From Actinomycetospora sp. NBRC 106378 (lineage in GTDB: Bacteria > Actinomycetota > Actinomycetes > Mycobacteriales > Pseudonocardiaceae), in contig NZ_BSTT01000008.1 in NCBI RefSeq assembly GCF_030269685.1, positions 124,001 to 188,000 of the forward strand: a stretch of DNA of 64,000 nt, given 5' to 3'. The position numbers were made by a program, and so were the translations under genes. Positions 57,924 through 64,000 of the stretch are shown in pieces. The first letter of the stretch is position 1, and every line of letters starts with the position of its first letter. The notes under the pieces are model-generated. The model saw only the letters and a list, made by a program, of their open reading frames with translations. It ran no database searches and had not been told where the DNA came from.

Positions 57924-59635
57924 ACGACCTCCTCCTCGGGGTTCTCGGCGGAGGTGACGTGGCGGAGCTTCTTGAGCTCCTCCCACCGTTCGCCGCTCAG
58001 GCGGTAGCCGGTGCCGGGACCGGCGTAGTCGTTCGCGTCGTTCACCGCGGCCAGCGGGACGAAGTCGCCGGTGAAGATGGCGGCGGTCTGCAGCAGGTCG
58101 CCGGACACCCGCTGGCGCAGCACCTGCAGGTAGTTCTCCGCGACGTCGCCGAAGCCGCTGCGCTCGAGCACCTTGACCAGGTCGAGCCCGGTGACGCCCC
58201 GCTCCATGACGCTGCGGGCGCCCTCGAGGTCGGCGAGCACGTCGCGGTCGGGGTAGTCGTCGCTGGAGTCGGCGTAGGTGGCCGCCTCCACCTCCTCGTC
58301 GGTGATGGCCGGGAGGTCGAGCTCGGCGAACACCGCCTGCAGTGCACGGGCGGCCTTGTTGCGCACCTGCAGGATCACGTCCTCCCGGACGTGGCGCAGC
58401 CCGCCGTCGACCTGCATGTCGCGCTGGATGGTGTTCCAGTCGTCGTAGTCCTCGGTGTCGAGGTTGGAGCCCGCGAACATGTTGTCCTTGTTCGGCACCC
58501 CGGAGTAGCCGGAGCACACGAAGTCGGTGCCGGAGAACAGCTGCGGGACGAGCCGGCTCGTGCGGCGCATCGCGGAGTGCGAGAACGACTGGTCGTTGCC
58601 CGAGGCGCACTCCAGGTCCATCCAGCTCGCGACGAGGTTCTCCGCCGCGACCGCCCGGATACCGCCGGGGACGGCCCCCGGGACGCCGATGCAGGAGATC
58701 GAGCCGTTCTGCAGGCCCTGCACACCGGCGCCCTTGGCCATGAGGATGCAGCGGATCTCGAGGAACAGCATCGAGCGGCCCTCGGCGTTGCCCATCTGCA
58801 CCTCGGAGCCGGTGCCCGAGGTGAAGCGCATCTTGATGCCGCGCGAGGCGTAGGCGGACGCCAGGAAGGCCTTCGACCAGGGCGTGTCGTCGCCGTCGAC
58901 GAACACCGACTCGGTGCCGTAGATCGAGATCGTCTCGGCGTAGGCGGTGATGCCGCGCATGCCGAGGTCGAGCTCGGTGGCCTCCTCCAGCGCGCACTGG
59001 GTGAGCACGCCGCCGCGCCCGACCTGGCCCCCGACCTGCAGGCCGATCGCCACGAGCGGGGCGTAGCGCAGCACGCCGAGGGTGGTCTCGAGCTCGGCGA
59101 ACCCGCGGACGGCGGCCTCGGCCGCGTCGGCGGCGACCTGGATCGGGTTGTCCTTCGCGCTCGTCGAGTGCGCCTGGTTCGCCGGCGTCCGGCGGGAGCG
59201 CACCTTCTGCATCCCCATCATGATCTCGACGACGTTCATCAGCTTGACGACGTCGAGGATCTTCGCCGGGGTGAGCCCCCGGCCCAGGGCGACGACGTCG
59301 GCCCGGCTCGTGCGGGGGTCGACGAGCATGCGGGCGATCTCGACCGACTCGATGGCCATCGCCTGCTCGCAGGTGTCCACGTCGATCGCATGGTCGGCGA
59401 TGAAGGTGTCCATGAAGTCGAACTGCTCGCGGGTCCGCCCGTCGAGCTCGACGATCCGGCCGCCCTCGACCCGGATCGACGGCTGCGGGTCGAAGTCGGA
59501 CTCCATCGCGACGAGGCCCTTCTCGGGCCACTCCTCGACGAAGCCGTCCAGGTTCACGGGGCGGTTCTCGAGGATCTCGGTGCGCTTCGAGGCGCGGACC
59601 TCGGCGGTCTGCGGGCGCGGTTCCACGGCGGTCAT
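57920..59635 (-). CDS. pduC: B12-dependent diol/glycerol dehydratase large subunit
   Basis: A 571-residue catalytic TIM-barrel subunit. Recognised parts are RPVNLDGFVEEWPEKGLVAM, FDFMDTFIADHAIDV, VVEIMMGMQKVRSRRTPANQAH (residues ~136-157), RFTSGTGSEVQMGNAEG, CIGVPGAVPGGIRAV and ECASGNDQSFSHSAMRRT. It converts 1,2-propanediol to propanal or glycerol to 3-hydroxypropanal by a radical mechanism with adenosylcobalamin. Which diol is preferred cannot be told. It starts one base inside the small-subunit stop (TGATG), and is followed by the medium subunit: the order is small, large, medium rather than the usual large, medium, small. Confidence 0.95.
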   Translation of the reverse strand: MTAVEPRPQTAEVRASKRTEILENRPVNLDGFVEEWPEKGLVAMESDFDPQPSIRVEGGRIVELDGRTREQFDFMDTFIADHAIDVDTCEQAMAIESVEIARMLVDPRTSRADVVALGRGLTPAKILDVVKLMNVVEIMMGMQKVRSRRTPANQAHSTSAKDNPIQVAADAAEAAVRGFAELETTLGVLRYAPLVAIGLQVGGQVGRGGVLTQCALEEATELDLGMRGITAYAETISIYGTESVFVDGDDTPWSKAFLASAYASRGIKMRFTSGTGSEVQMGNAEGRSMLFLEIRCILMAKGAGVQGLQNGSISCIGVPGAVPGGIRAVAAENLVASWMDLECASGNDQSFSHSAMRRTSRLVPQLFSGTDFVCSGYSGVPNKDNMFAGSNLDTEDYDDWNTIQRDMQVDGGLRHVREDVILQVRNKAARALQAVFAELDLPAITDEEVEAATYADSSDDYPDRDVLADLEGARSVMERGVTGLDLVKVLERSGFGDVAENYLQVLRQRVSGDLLQTAAIFTGDFVPLAAVNDANDYAGPGTGYRLSGERWEELKKLRHVTSAENPEEEVV

Positions 59636-60066
59636 CAGAACTCCCCGGAGTCGTCGGCGAGCAGGTTCCGGGCCGCGTAGACCTCGGCGGCCTCACGGAC
59701 GAGCGCGGCGCAGGTGGTGGCGGAGTAGGTGCCCTCCAACCGCGTCGCGATCTCCTCGAGCTGCGCGGCGCTGGAGGCGTTGGGGCGCAGCGCGTTGTAC
59801 ATCGCGAGCACCTCGGCGTCCGGGATCGCGGTCATCTCCGCCGCCCGGCGGCAGTTCTCGCCGAGCTGGCGGCGTCCCGCCGACTCGGCGATCCGCCCCT
59901 GCAGCACGAGGGTCTCGGGGGTGACCCGGAGGTCCTCCGCGGTCACCTCGCCGGAGACGACGGCGGCCATCGTGATGTCGGCGAGCGCCTTCCCGGTGGG
60001 GGTGCGCAGCAGCTCCGGGCGGTTGATCGAGAGCGGGTAGTCGGCTGGGGTCAGGTCGACCGTCAT
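59635..60066 (-). CDS. pduE: B12-dependent diol/glycerol dehydratase small subunit
   Basis: A 143-residue gamma subunit: PADYPLSINRPELLRTPTGKAL near the N-terminus, DLRVTPETLVLQGRIAESAGR, LGENCRRAAEMTAIPDAEVLAMYNALRPN, all typical of PduE/DhaB3. It stabilises the alpha-beta dimer of the dehydratase. The ATG overlaps the aquaglyceroporin stop by 4 bp (ATGA). The upstream frame extension is an Arg/Pro-rich read-through of the porin gene and was rejected. Confidence 0.93.
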   Translation of the reverse strand: MTVDLTPADYPLSINRPELLRTPTGKALADITMAAVVSGEVTAEDLRVTPETLVLQGRIAESAGRRQLGENCRRAAEMTAIPDAEVLAMYNALRPNASSAAQLEEIATRLEGTYSATTCAALVREAAEVYAARNLLADDSGEF

Positions 60067-60929
60067 CGGGTGACCTCCTCGCGGGCGTCGGGGACCACCA
60101 CGTCGGCGGGGTGGCGCGGGTCGGGGTTGGCGTGGGCCTCGGCCGACTCCGGGGTCGGGGCCGGGGCGGGGGTGTCGGCCGCGGCCGGCACCTCGAGGCG
60201 CTCGACGAGCAGGACGTAGAGACCGCCGCCGATGAGGGCCCCGAGCACCGGCGCGACGATCGGGAGCCACCAGTAGGGCGTGCCGTCGGGCGTCACCCAG
60301 GCCGTGTCGTACCCGGTGATCCACGACGCGAGGCGGGGGCCGAAGTCACGGGCGGGGTTGATGGCGTAGCCGGCGTTGGTGCCCCAGGCGAACCCGATGC
60401 CGAGCAGCAGCAGGCCGACCATGAGCGGGAGCAGCTGGCCCGCCGCGCCCTGCAGCGTCGCGAGCAGCGCGAACAGGACGAAGACCAGCAGCGCGGTCCC
60501 GACGACCTGGTCGAAGAACGCCGTGGTGACGCCGTGGTTCGGGAGGGTGGAGAAGATCGTCTGGGAGGCCGACGTCAGGCCGGGGTCGACCTTCGTGATG
60601 CCCGACCCGTAGACCCCGCGGGTCACCAGCGCGGCGAGGAACGCCCCGAGGGTCTGGGCCGCGGTGTAGGGCAGGACGTGGCGCCAGGGGAAGCGCCGGT
60701 AGGCCGCCATGGCCACCGACACGGCCGGGTTGAGGTGCCCCGCCCCGAGCCGTCCGGCCACGTAGATACCCATGATCAGGCCGGCGACCCAACCCCAGGT
60801 CAGCGTGGCCCAGTCCCCCGCGTCGCCGCCGGAGACGACCATCTGCGCCACCGCGGCGGTGCCGAACACGATGAGGATGAACGTGCCCGCGAACTCGCCG
60901 ACGAGCTCGCGGCGCAGCGCCGGGGTCAT
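60063..60929 (-). CDS. glpF: Aquaglyceroporin (GlpF-like MIP channel)
   Basis: A 288-residue channel with six hydrophobic helices and both pore loops: HLNPAVSVA (residues 66-74) and INPARDFGPR (190-199). The Asp after the second NPA-Arg is the usual mark of glycerol-conducting members. A Pro/Ala-rich cytoplasmic C-terminus of about 45 residues follows. Its place at the front of the dehydratase operon suggests uptake of glycerol or propanediol as substrate. ATG overlaps the GlcG-like stop by 4 bp. Confidence 0.95.
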   Translation of the reverse strand: MTPALRRELVGEFAGTFILIVFGTAAVAQMVVSGGDAGDWATLTWGWVAGLIMGIYVAGRLGAGHLNPAVSVAMAAYRRFPWRHVLPYTAAQTLGAFLAALVTRGVYGSGITKVDPGLTSASQTIFSTLPNHGVTTAFFDQVVGTALLVFVLFALLATLQGAAGQLLPLMVGLLLLGIGFAWGTNAGYAINPARDFGPRLASWITGYDTAWVTPDGTPYWWLPIVAPVLGALIGGGLYVLLVERLEVPAAADTPAPAPTPESAEAHANPDPRHPADVVVPDAREEVTR

Positions 60930-61342
60930 GCCGGCACCGCGCTGGTCAGGGCCGCCACCGCCGCCTCGGCGACGCGGACGTCCTGCTCCACCGAACCCGC
61001 GCTCACCCCGACGGCCCCGACGAGCACGCCGTCGCGGTACACCGGCACGCCGCCGCCGAAGATGACCATCCCGCCGGCGGTCTGCTCGAGCCCGTAGAGC
61101 TCGGCGCCGGGCTGGACGAGCGGCATGAGCGCGGCGGTCGGCGCCTCCATGAGGATCGACGTGCGGGCCTTGCGCTGCGCGATGTCGATGCTCGCGCGGA
61201 TCGCCCCGTCCTGGCGGGCGAACGCGAGCAGGTGCCCGCCGTCGTCGACCACCGCCACGTTCATCGGCTGGCCGATCGCGTCGGCCTCGGCGAGCCCGGC
61301 GTCGAGCGCGGCGCGGGCGTCGGCCAGGGTCAGGCCCGGCAT
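60926..61342 (-). CDS. GlcG/HbpS-family (DUF336) protein
   Basis: A 138-residue single-domain protein: LTLADARAALDAGLAEADAIGQPMNVAVVDDGGHLLAFARQDGAIRASIDIAQRKARTS (landmark segments ADAIG, NVAVVDDGGHLLAF, DGA) and the C-terminal FGGGVPVYRDGVLVGAVGVSAGSVEQDVRVAEAA pattern. The family includes heme-binding HbpS, the C-terminal half of PduO and small proteins beside diol-dehydratase genes, so a role linked to cobalamin or cofactor upkeep is plausible. The ATG at 61342 has GGAGG with a 7-nt gap, the best ribosome binding site of the operon. First gene of the dehydratase operon. Confidence 0.87.
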   Translation of the reverse strand: MPGLTLADARAALDAGLAEADAIGQPMNVAVVDDGGHLLAFARQDGAIRASIDIAQRKARTSILMEAPTAALMPLVQPGAELYGLEQTAGGMVIFGGGVPVYRDGVLVGAVGVSAGSVEQDVRVAEAAVAALTSAVPA

Positions 61343-61749
61343 GGGGTACCTCCACGGGGGTGCACGGAGCGCCACGGAGGCTGGGCCGATCACGTGGCGG
61401 GACCGGGCGGAGCGCCCGGCGTCACGACGCTAGGAGTGCGCCCGGTCACCGGGCCACGGGGAGAGTCCCCACCTCCGGGCCCTGGGGGATCTCCCGTAGC
61501 CCGGGTGCGGGGTCGCCGTTGCGCCGGACGGCCCGCCCCTCCGGGTGGCCGCGCCCGCCTGGTCGCGGGGGACATCCCGACCCCGCCCGCCTGGTCGCGG
61601 GGGACATCCCGACCCCGCCCACCTTGTCGTGGTGAATCAGAACGACAGGCCGCCGGGCGGCCCACGTGAGCCCGCGACAGGGCGCCGGGCGGCCCCGAGG
61701 GAGCCGCGGCGCAGGCACCCGCCCGGCACCGGTCCGCCGTCGGGAACCC
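61343..61749. other. Regulatory region upstream of the dehydratase operon
   Basis: This 407-bp gap lies between the GntR gene and the GlcG-like gene. It holds a 32-bp tandem repeat (separate entry), a -10-like TAGCGT (61432-61427, minus strand) about 85 nt before the first start codon, and several GC hairpins such as GGGGA-GAG-TCCCC (61459-61471). No B12-box was found on either strand, so no cobalamin riboswitch is claimed. Confidence 0.4.
61554..61640. repeat. 32-bp tandem repeat, two exact units plus a decayed third
   Basis: The unit begins CCCGCCTGGTCGCGGGGG and continues ACATCCCGAC; copies start at 61554 and 61586 and are near-identical. A third start at 61618 (CCCACCTTGTCGTGGTGA) keeps the 32-bp register but has diverged. 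Each unit contains GGTCG-CGGG...CCC-GACC, a dyad. It is 210-300 bp upstream of the dehydratase operon. A 32-bp period (three helical turns) would put repeated binding sites on one face of the DNA. Confidence 0.75.
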
Positions 61750-62415
61750 CTATCGCCCGAGGACGGCGGTCCGGGTGGCCTCGAGGTGTTCGGAGAGCCG
61801 GCCGTGGGCCTCGGCGGTCCGGTCCGGCCCGAGGGCGGCGAGGATCGCGTCGTGCTGGCCGAGGATCTCCTCGGCGCGCGCGGGGCCGTGCCCGAGCAGG
61901 GAGCCGAGGTTCATGCGCAGCTGACGGTCGCGCAGGGAGGCGTAGAGCTCGGAGAGGATCGGGTTGCCCGCGCTCTCCACGAGCACCGTGTGGAAGCGGC
62001 GGTCGCCCTCCGCGAACGCGCGCTCGTCGCCCGCGGCGAAGGCGGCCCGCTGGTCGTCGAGCACCTCGCGGAGCCGGGCGACGACCGCGCTCCGCTCGGG
62101 CTCCGTCGTCGCGCAGAGCTTCGCGACGGCGTGCCCCTCGACGAGCTCGCGCGCCTCCAGCACCGCCTCGACCTCGGCGGGCGAGACCGGGACGACGAGC
62201 GCGCCACGCTTGGGGAACAGGCGCAGGAGACCCTCGGCCTCGAGGCGCAGGAAGGCCTCGCGGACGGGGGTCCGGCTCATCGCCAGCACCTCGGCGACCT
62301 GGCCCTCGCTGATGAGGTCACCGCCGGGGAGGCTGCCGTCGAGGATCGCCGCCTTCGTGTGCCGATAGGCCCGTTCCTTGGCCGAGACCACCGCACGCGT
62401 CACGTCCACCGCCAC
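61750..62415 (-). CDS. GntR-family (FadR/FCD type) transcriptional regulator
   Basis: A 221-residue regulator: N-terminal GntR winged HTH (KERAYRHTKAAILDGSLPGGDLISEGQVAEVLAMSRTPVREAFLRLEAEGLLRLFPKRGALVV as landmarks AILDGSLPGG, SRTPVREAFLRLEAEG, PKRGALV) and a C-terminal FCD helical ligand domain (ELVEGHAVAKLCA, DRRFHTVLVESAGNPIL, QHDAILAAL) with the metal-binding Asp/His set. It is likely to control the downstream dehydratase operon and the divergent LuxR-type gene. The GTG at 62415 is used; GTG 62409 has the better GGGAG spacing. Confidence 0.9.
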   Translation of the reverse strand: MAVDVTRAVVSAKERAYRHTKAAILDGSLPGGDLISEGQVAEVLAMSRTPVREAFLRLEAEGLLRLFPKRGALVVPVSPAEVEAVLEARELVEGHAVAKLCATTEPERSAVVARLREVLDDQRAAFAAGDERAFAEGDRRFHTVLVESAGNPILSELYASLRDRQLRMNLGSLLGHGPARAEEILGQHDAILAALGPDRTAEAHGRLSEHLEATRTAVLGR

Positions 62416-62485
62416 CGGCTCCCGTTCGCCCCGCTCGGCCGGACACCTTGCCCGGGAGCCCGTGTGACCCTACTCTCGCCCGCAT

Positions 62486-62506
62486 TGATGCATCTTGTAT
62501 GCATCA
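62486..62506. promoter_or_regulatory. Probable GntR operator in a divergent promoter
   Basis: TGATGCAT-N5-ATGCATCA: a perfect 8-bp inverted repeat, AT-rich against a very GC-rich background, 31 nt before the LuxR-type start and 71 nt before the GntR start. Confidence 0.65.
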
Positions 62507-62536
62507 CGATCTCGGGGTCGGGTCCGAGGAGGACGC

Positions 62537-64000
62537 ATGACGGTGACGTCGCCGGCACGGCAGCTCGATCCCCGCGGCCCGCTCGTCGGGTCGCGCGCGA
62601 TCGGATCGCGGGCCGACGGCGGGCCCGGGTCACTGCTGCGCCGGGTGGTCACGCAGCTGCGCAGCCTGACCGCCGCCCGCTCGGCGTGGGTGGTGCGGGT
62701 CGACGAGGCGGCCGGGACGTGGGCCGTCGACGTCGCGGAGGGGACGGACGCCCCACCCGAGCAGCTCGTCGCCGCCGTCGTCCGGGACCGGGCACCCGCC
62801 GTCGCGACCGTGCCGGGCGCGACGGTGCTCGGGGTCCCGGTCCGGCGCGGACCACGCGTGATCGGGGTGTGCGCCGTGGCCGGCGACGCCGACGTGGCCC
62901 TCTCCCCCGCCGACCGGACGCTCGCGGAGCTGTTCGCCGAGTACGCCGCCCTCGCCCTCGTCGACCACGGGCCGCTCGCCGGGCGCTCCCTGCTCGAGGC
63001 GGTCCGCCAGGAGCTGGCCTGGGTCGAGCGGGCGGGGGTCGCCCGGACCGACCTGGTCACAGTGGGGACCGGGACGCTCGACGACGCCCGCGCCGAGGAG
63101 ATCCTCCGGGTCGTGCAGGAGGCGCTGGTCAACGTGGTCGCGCACGCCCGGGCCGGGCAGGTGCAGGTCGGCGTGCTGCACGGTCCCGGCACGGTCACCG
63201 TGCTCGTCGAGGACGACGGCGTGGGGTTCGACGCGACCCGCCCGGGCGGACCGCAGGAGGCCGCGGTGGGCGCGCAGCGCGGGCTGGTGGCGATGAGCGC
63301 CCGGGCCCGGCGGCTCGACGGCGAGCTGGAGATCGGCGCCGGGACCGACGGGGGCACGCTGCTGCGGCTCACCGTGCCCTGCGGCCCGCCGTCCGGGTCC
63401 CCGGGCCGCGCACGGCCGTCGGTGCTCGTGGCGGCCGGCCGGCCGGTGGTCCGCGCCGGCGTGGTGCGCCAGCTGCAGCTCGGCGCCCCCGACCTCGGCA
63501 TGGTCTCGGAGGTCGACCTCGGCGCCGGCCCGCGGGACCTCGCGGCCGCCTGCCGCCTGCTCGGACCCGACGTCCTCGTCGTCGAGCCCGACCTGCTGCC
63601 CGCCGACCTCGCCGGCGCCCTGGACCGGCTCGCCGCCCTGCCCACCGCGCCGGCGGTGGTGCTGCTCGCGGACGCCTGCGCCGACCACGCGCTGCGCACC
63701 GCGGTGGCGGCGGGCGCGAAGGGCTGCGTGGGCCCGGACGACGGCGAGCGGCTGGTCGAGGTGGTCGCCGCGGCCGGCCGGGGCGAGTCGACCTTCCGCC
63801 CCGACCAGCTCGGCCGGCTCGCCGCCGCGCCCCGCACCCGGGGCATCACGACGCGGGAGCGGGAGGTCTGCGACCTCGTCGCCCGCGGGATGACCGACCG
63901 CCAGATCGCCACGGCGCTGCGCATCTCGGCGAAGACCGTCGAGAAGCACGTCGGCTCGCTGCTGCGCAAGACCGGCGCCCGCAACCGGACGATGCTGGTG
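62537..64000 (+). CDS. GAF-like / HATPase / degenerate receiver / LuxR fusion regulator, 3' end outside the window
   Basis: 488 codons are open from the ATG at 62537 to the window edge with no stop. AGGAGG lies 4 nt before the ATG. Residues ~30-145 look like a GAF-type sensor. Residues ~180-285 are a histidine-kinase-like ATPase domain: VVQEALVNVVAHARAG (N box) and VEDDGVGFD (G1), followed by RGLVAMSARARRL. No dimerisation His is evident, so the domain resembles NarX/DesK-type ATPases without their usual H-box. Residues ~295-415 follow receiver topology but the acidic pair is Ala-Ala (VLVAAGRPVVRAGV) and the phospho-Asp position reads Glu (PDVLVVEPDLLP). Residues ~435-488 are a LuxR HTH (TTREREVCDLVARGMTDRQI, ISAKTVEKHVGSLLRKTGA). 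Probably regulates the divergent dehydratase locus. Confidence 0.85.
   Translation, partial: MTVTSPARQLDPRGPLVGSRAIGSRADGGPGSLLRRVVTQLRSLTAARSAWVVRVDEAAGTWAVDVAEGTDAPPEQLVAAVVRDRAPAVATVPGATVLGVPVRRGPRVIGVCAVAGDADVALSPADRTLAELFAEYAALALVDHGPLAGRSLLEAVRQELAWVERAGVARTDLVTVGTGTLDDARAEEILRVVQEALVNVVAHARAGQVQVGVLHGPGTVTVLVEDDGVGFDATRPGGPQEAAVGAQRGLVAMSARARRLDGELEIGAGTDGGTLLRLTVPCGPPSGSPGRARPSVLVAAGRPVVRAGVVRQLQLGAPDLGMVSEVDLGAGPRDLAAACRLLGPDVLVVEPDLLPADLAGALDRLAALPTAPAVVLLADACADHALRTAVAAGAKGCVGPDDGERLVEVVAAAGRGESTFRPDQLGRLAAAPRTRGITTREREVCDLVARGMTDRQIATALRISAKTVEKHVGSLLRKTGARNRTMLV

Noticed and set aside
61554-61640. Possible CRISPR array
   Set aside because: The 32-bp units are directly adjacent with no spacers, there are only two to three units, and no cas genes are near.
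61343-61749. Cobalamin riboswitch for the B12-dependent dehydratase operon
   Set aside because: I looked for the B12-box and neighbouring conserved helices on the minus strand and saw no match. The same was true upstream of mutA.

Overview
The window is very GC-rich, uses many GTG starts and has tight 4-bp gene overlaps. Its gene content points to a high-GC actinobacterium: a ClpC-type ATPase, DUF1918, LGFP-repeat amidase, a TrcRS-like two-component pair, a SigF/SigB-type sigma factor, mutAB/meaB and a FadD36-like ligase. A Pseudonocardiaceae-type genome is my best guess, by inference only. No rRNA, tRNA, CRISPR array, transposase or integrase was recognised.

Layout. 1-10 kb: tail of a Clp ATPase, DUF1918 protein, secreted peptidoglycan amidase, two-component system, a P450 facing a TetR regulator across a palindromic operator, a LysR regulator and the G-protein chaperone MeaB. 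10.1-25.8 kb: an accessory or defence block with a VapBC toxin-antitoxin pair, a SWIM-SNF2 helicase, a six-gene type I restriction-modification operon (HTH/degenerate methylase-like protein, HsdM, HsdS, HsdR, RhuM, Ser/Thr kinase; all five junctions are 4-bp overlaps) and a NYN-domain nuclease behind a terminator-like leader. 26-30 kb: mutB and mutA. The accessory block lies between mutB and meaB, genes that normally belong together. 30-35 kb: DAHP synthase behind an aromatic (Trp-Tyr-Phe) leader peptide, a secreted RNase and its barstar inhibitor, a fatty-acid desaturase and a FadD36-type ligase.

35-43 kb is an aromatic-acid catabolism region. Feruloyl/coumaroyl-CoA synthetase and hydratase-lyase would shorten hydroxycinnamates to aromatic aldehydes, PobA converts 4-hydroxybenzoate to protocatechuate, and PcaGH cleaves its ring; MarR and IclR regulators flank the cluster. 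43-55 kb is mixed: secreted lipase, coiled-coil protein, FUSC-like membrane protein, amino-acid permease, stress sigma factor, CocE-type hydrolase, Tat-exported metallophosphatase, PRC-barrel/DUF2382 stress protein and a patatin. 55-61 kb is a B12-dependent diol/glycerol dehydratase operon with a GlcG-like protein, aquaglyceroporin, small, large and medium subunits and a two-part reactivase. It is preceded by a GntR regulator, which faces a kinase-receiver-LuxR fusion running off the window end.

Non-coding structure is rich. There are three families of dispersed palindromes: family A in four copies, one translated inside a CoA ligase; families B and C in two copies each, several supplying stop codons to neighbouring genes. 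There is also a 32-bp tandem repeat upstream of the dehydratase operon, several dyad operators in divergent promoters, and a recurrent TANNNT-6/7 nt-start arrangement suggesting leaderless transcripts. Statements about families come from remembered protein signatures, not database searches.
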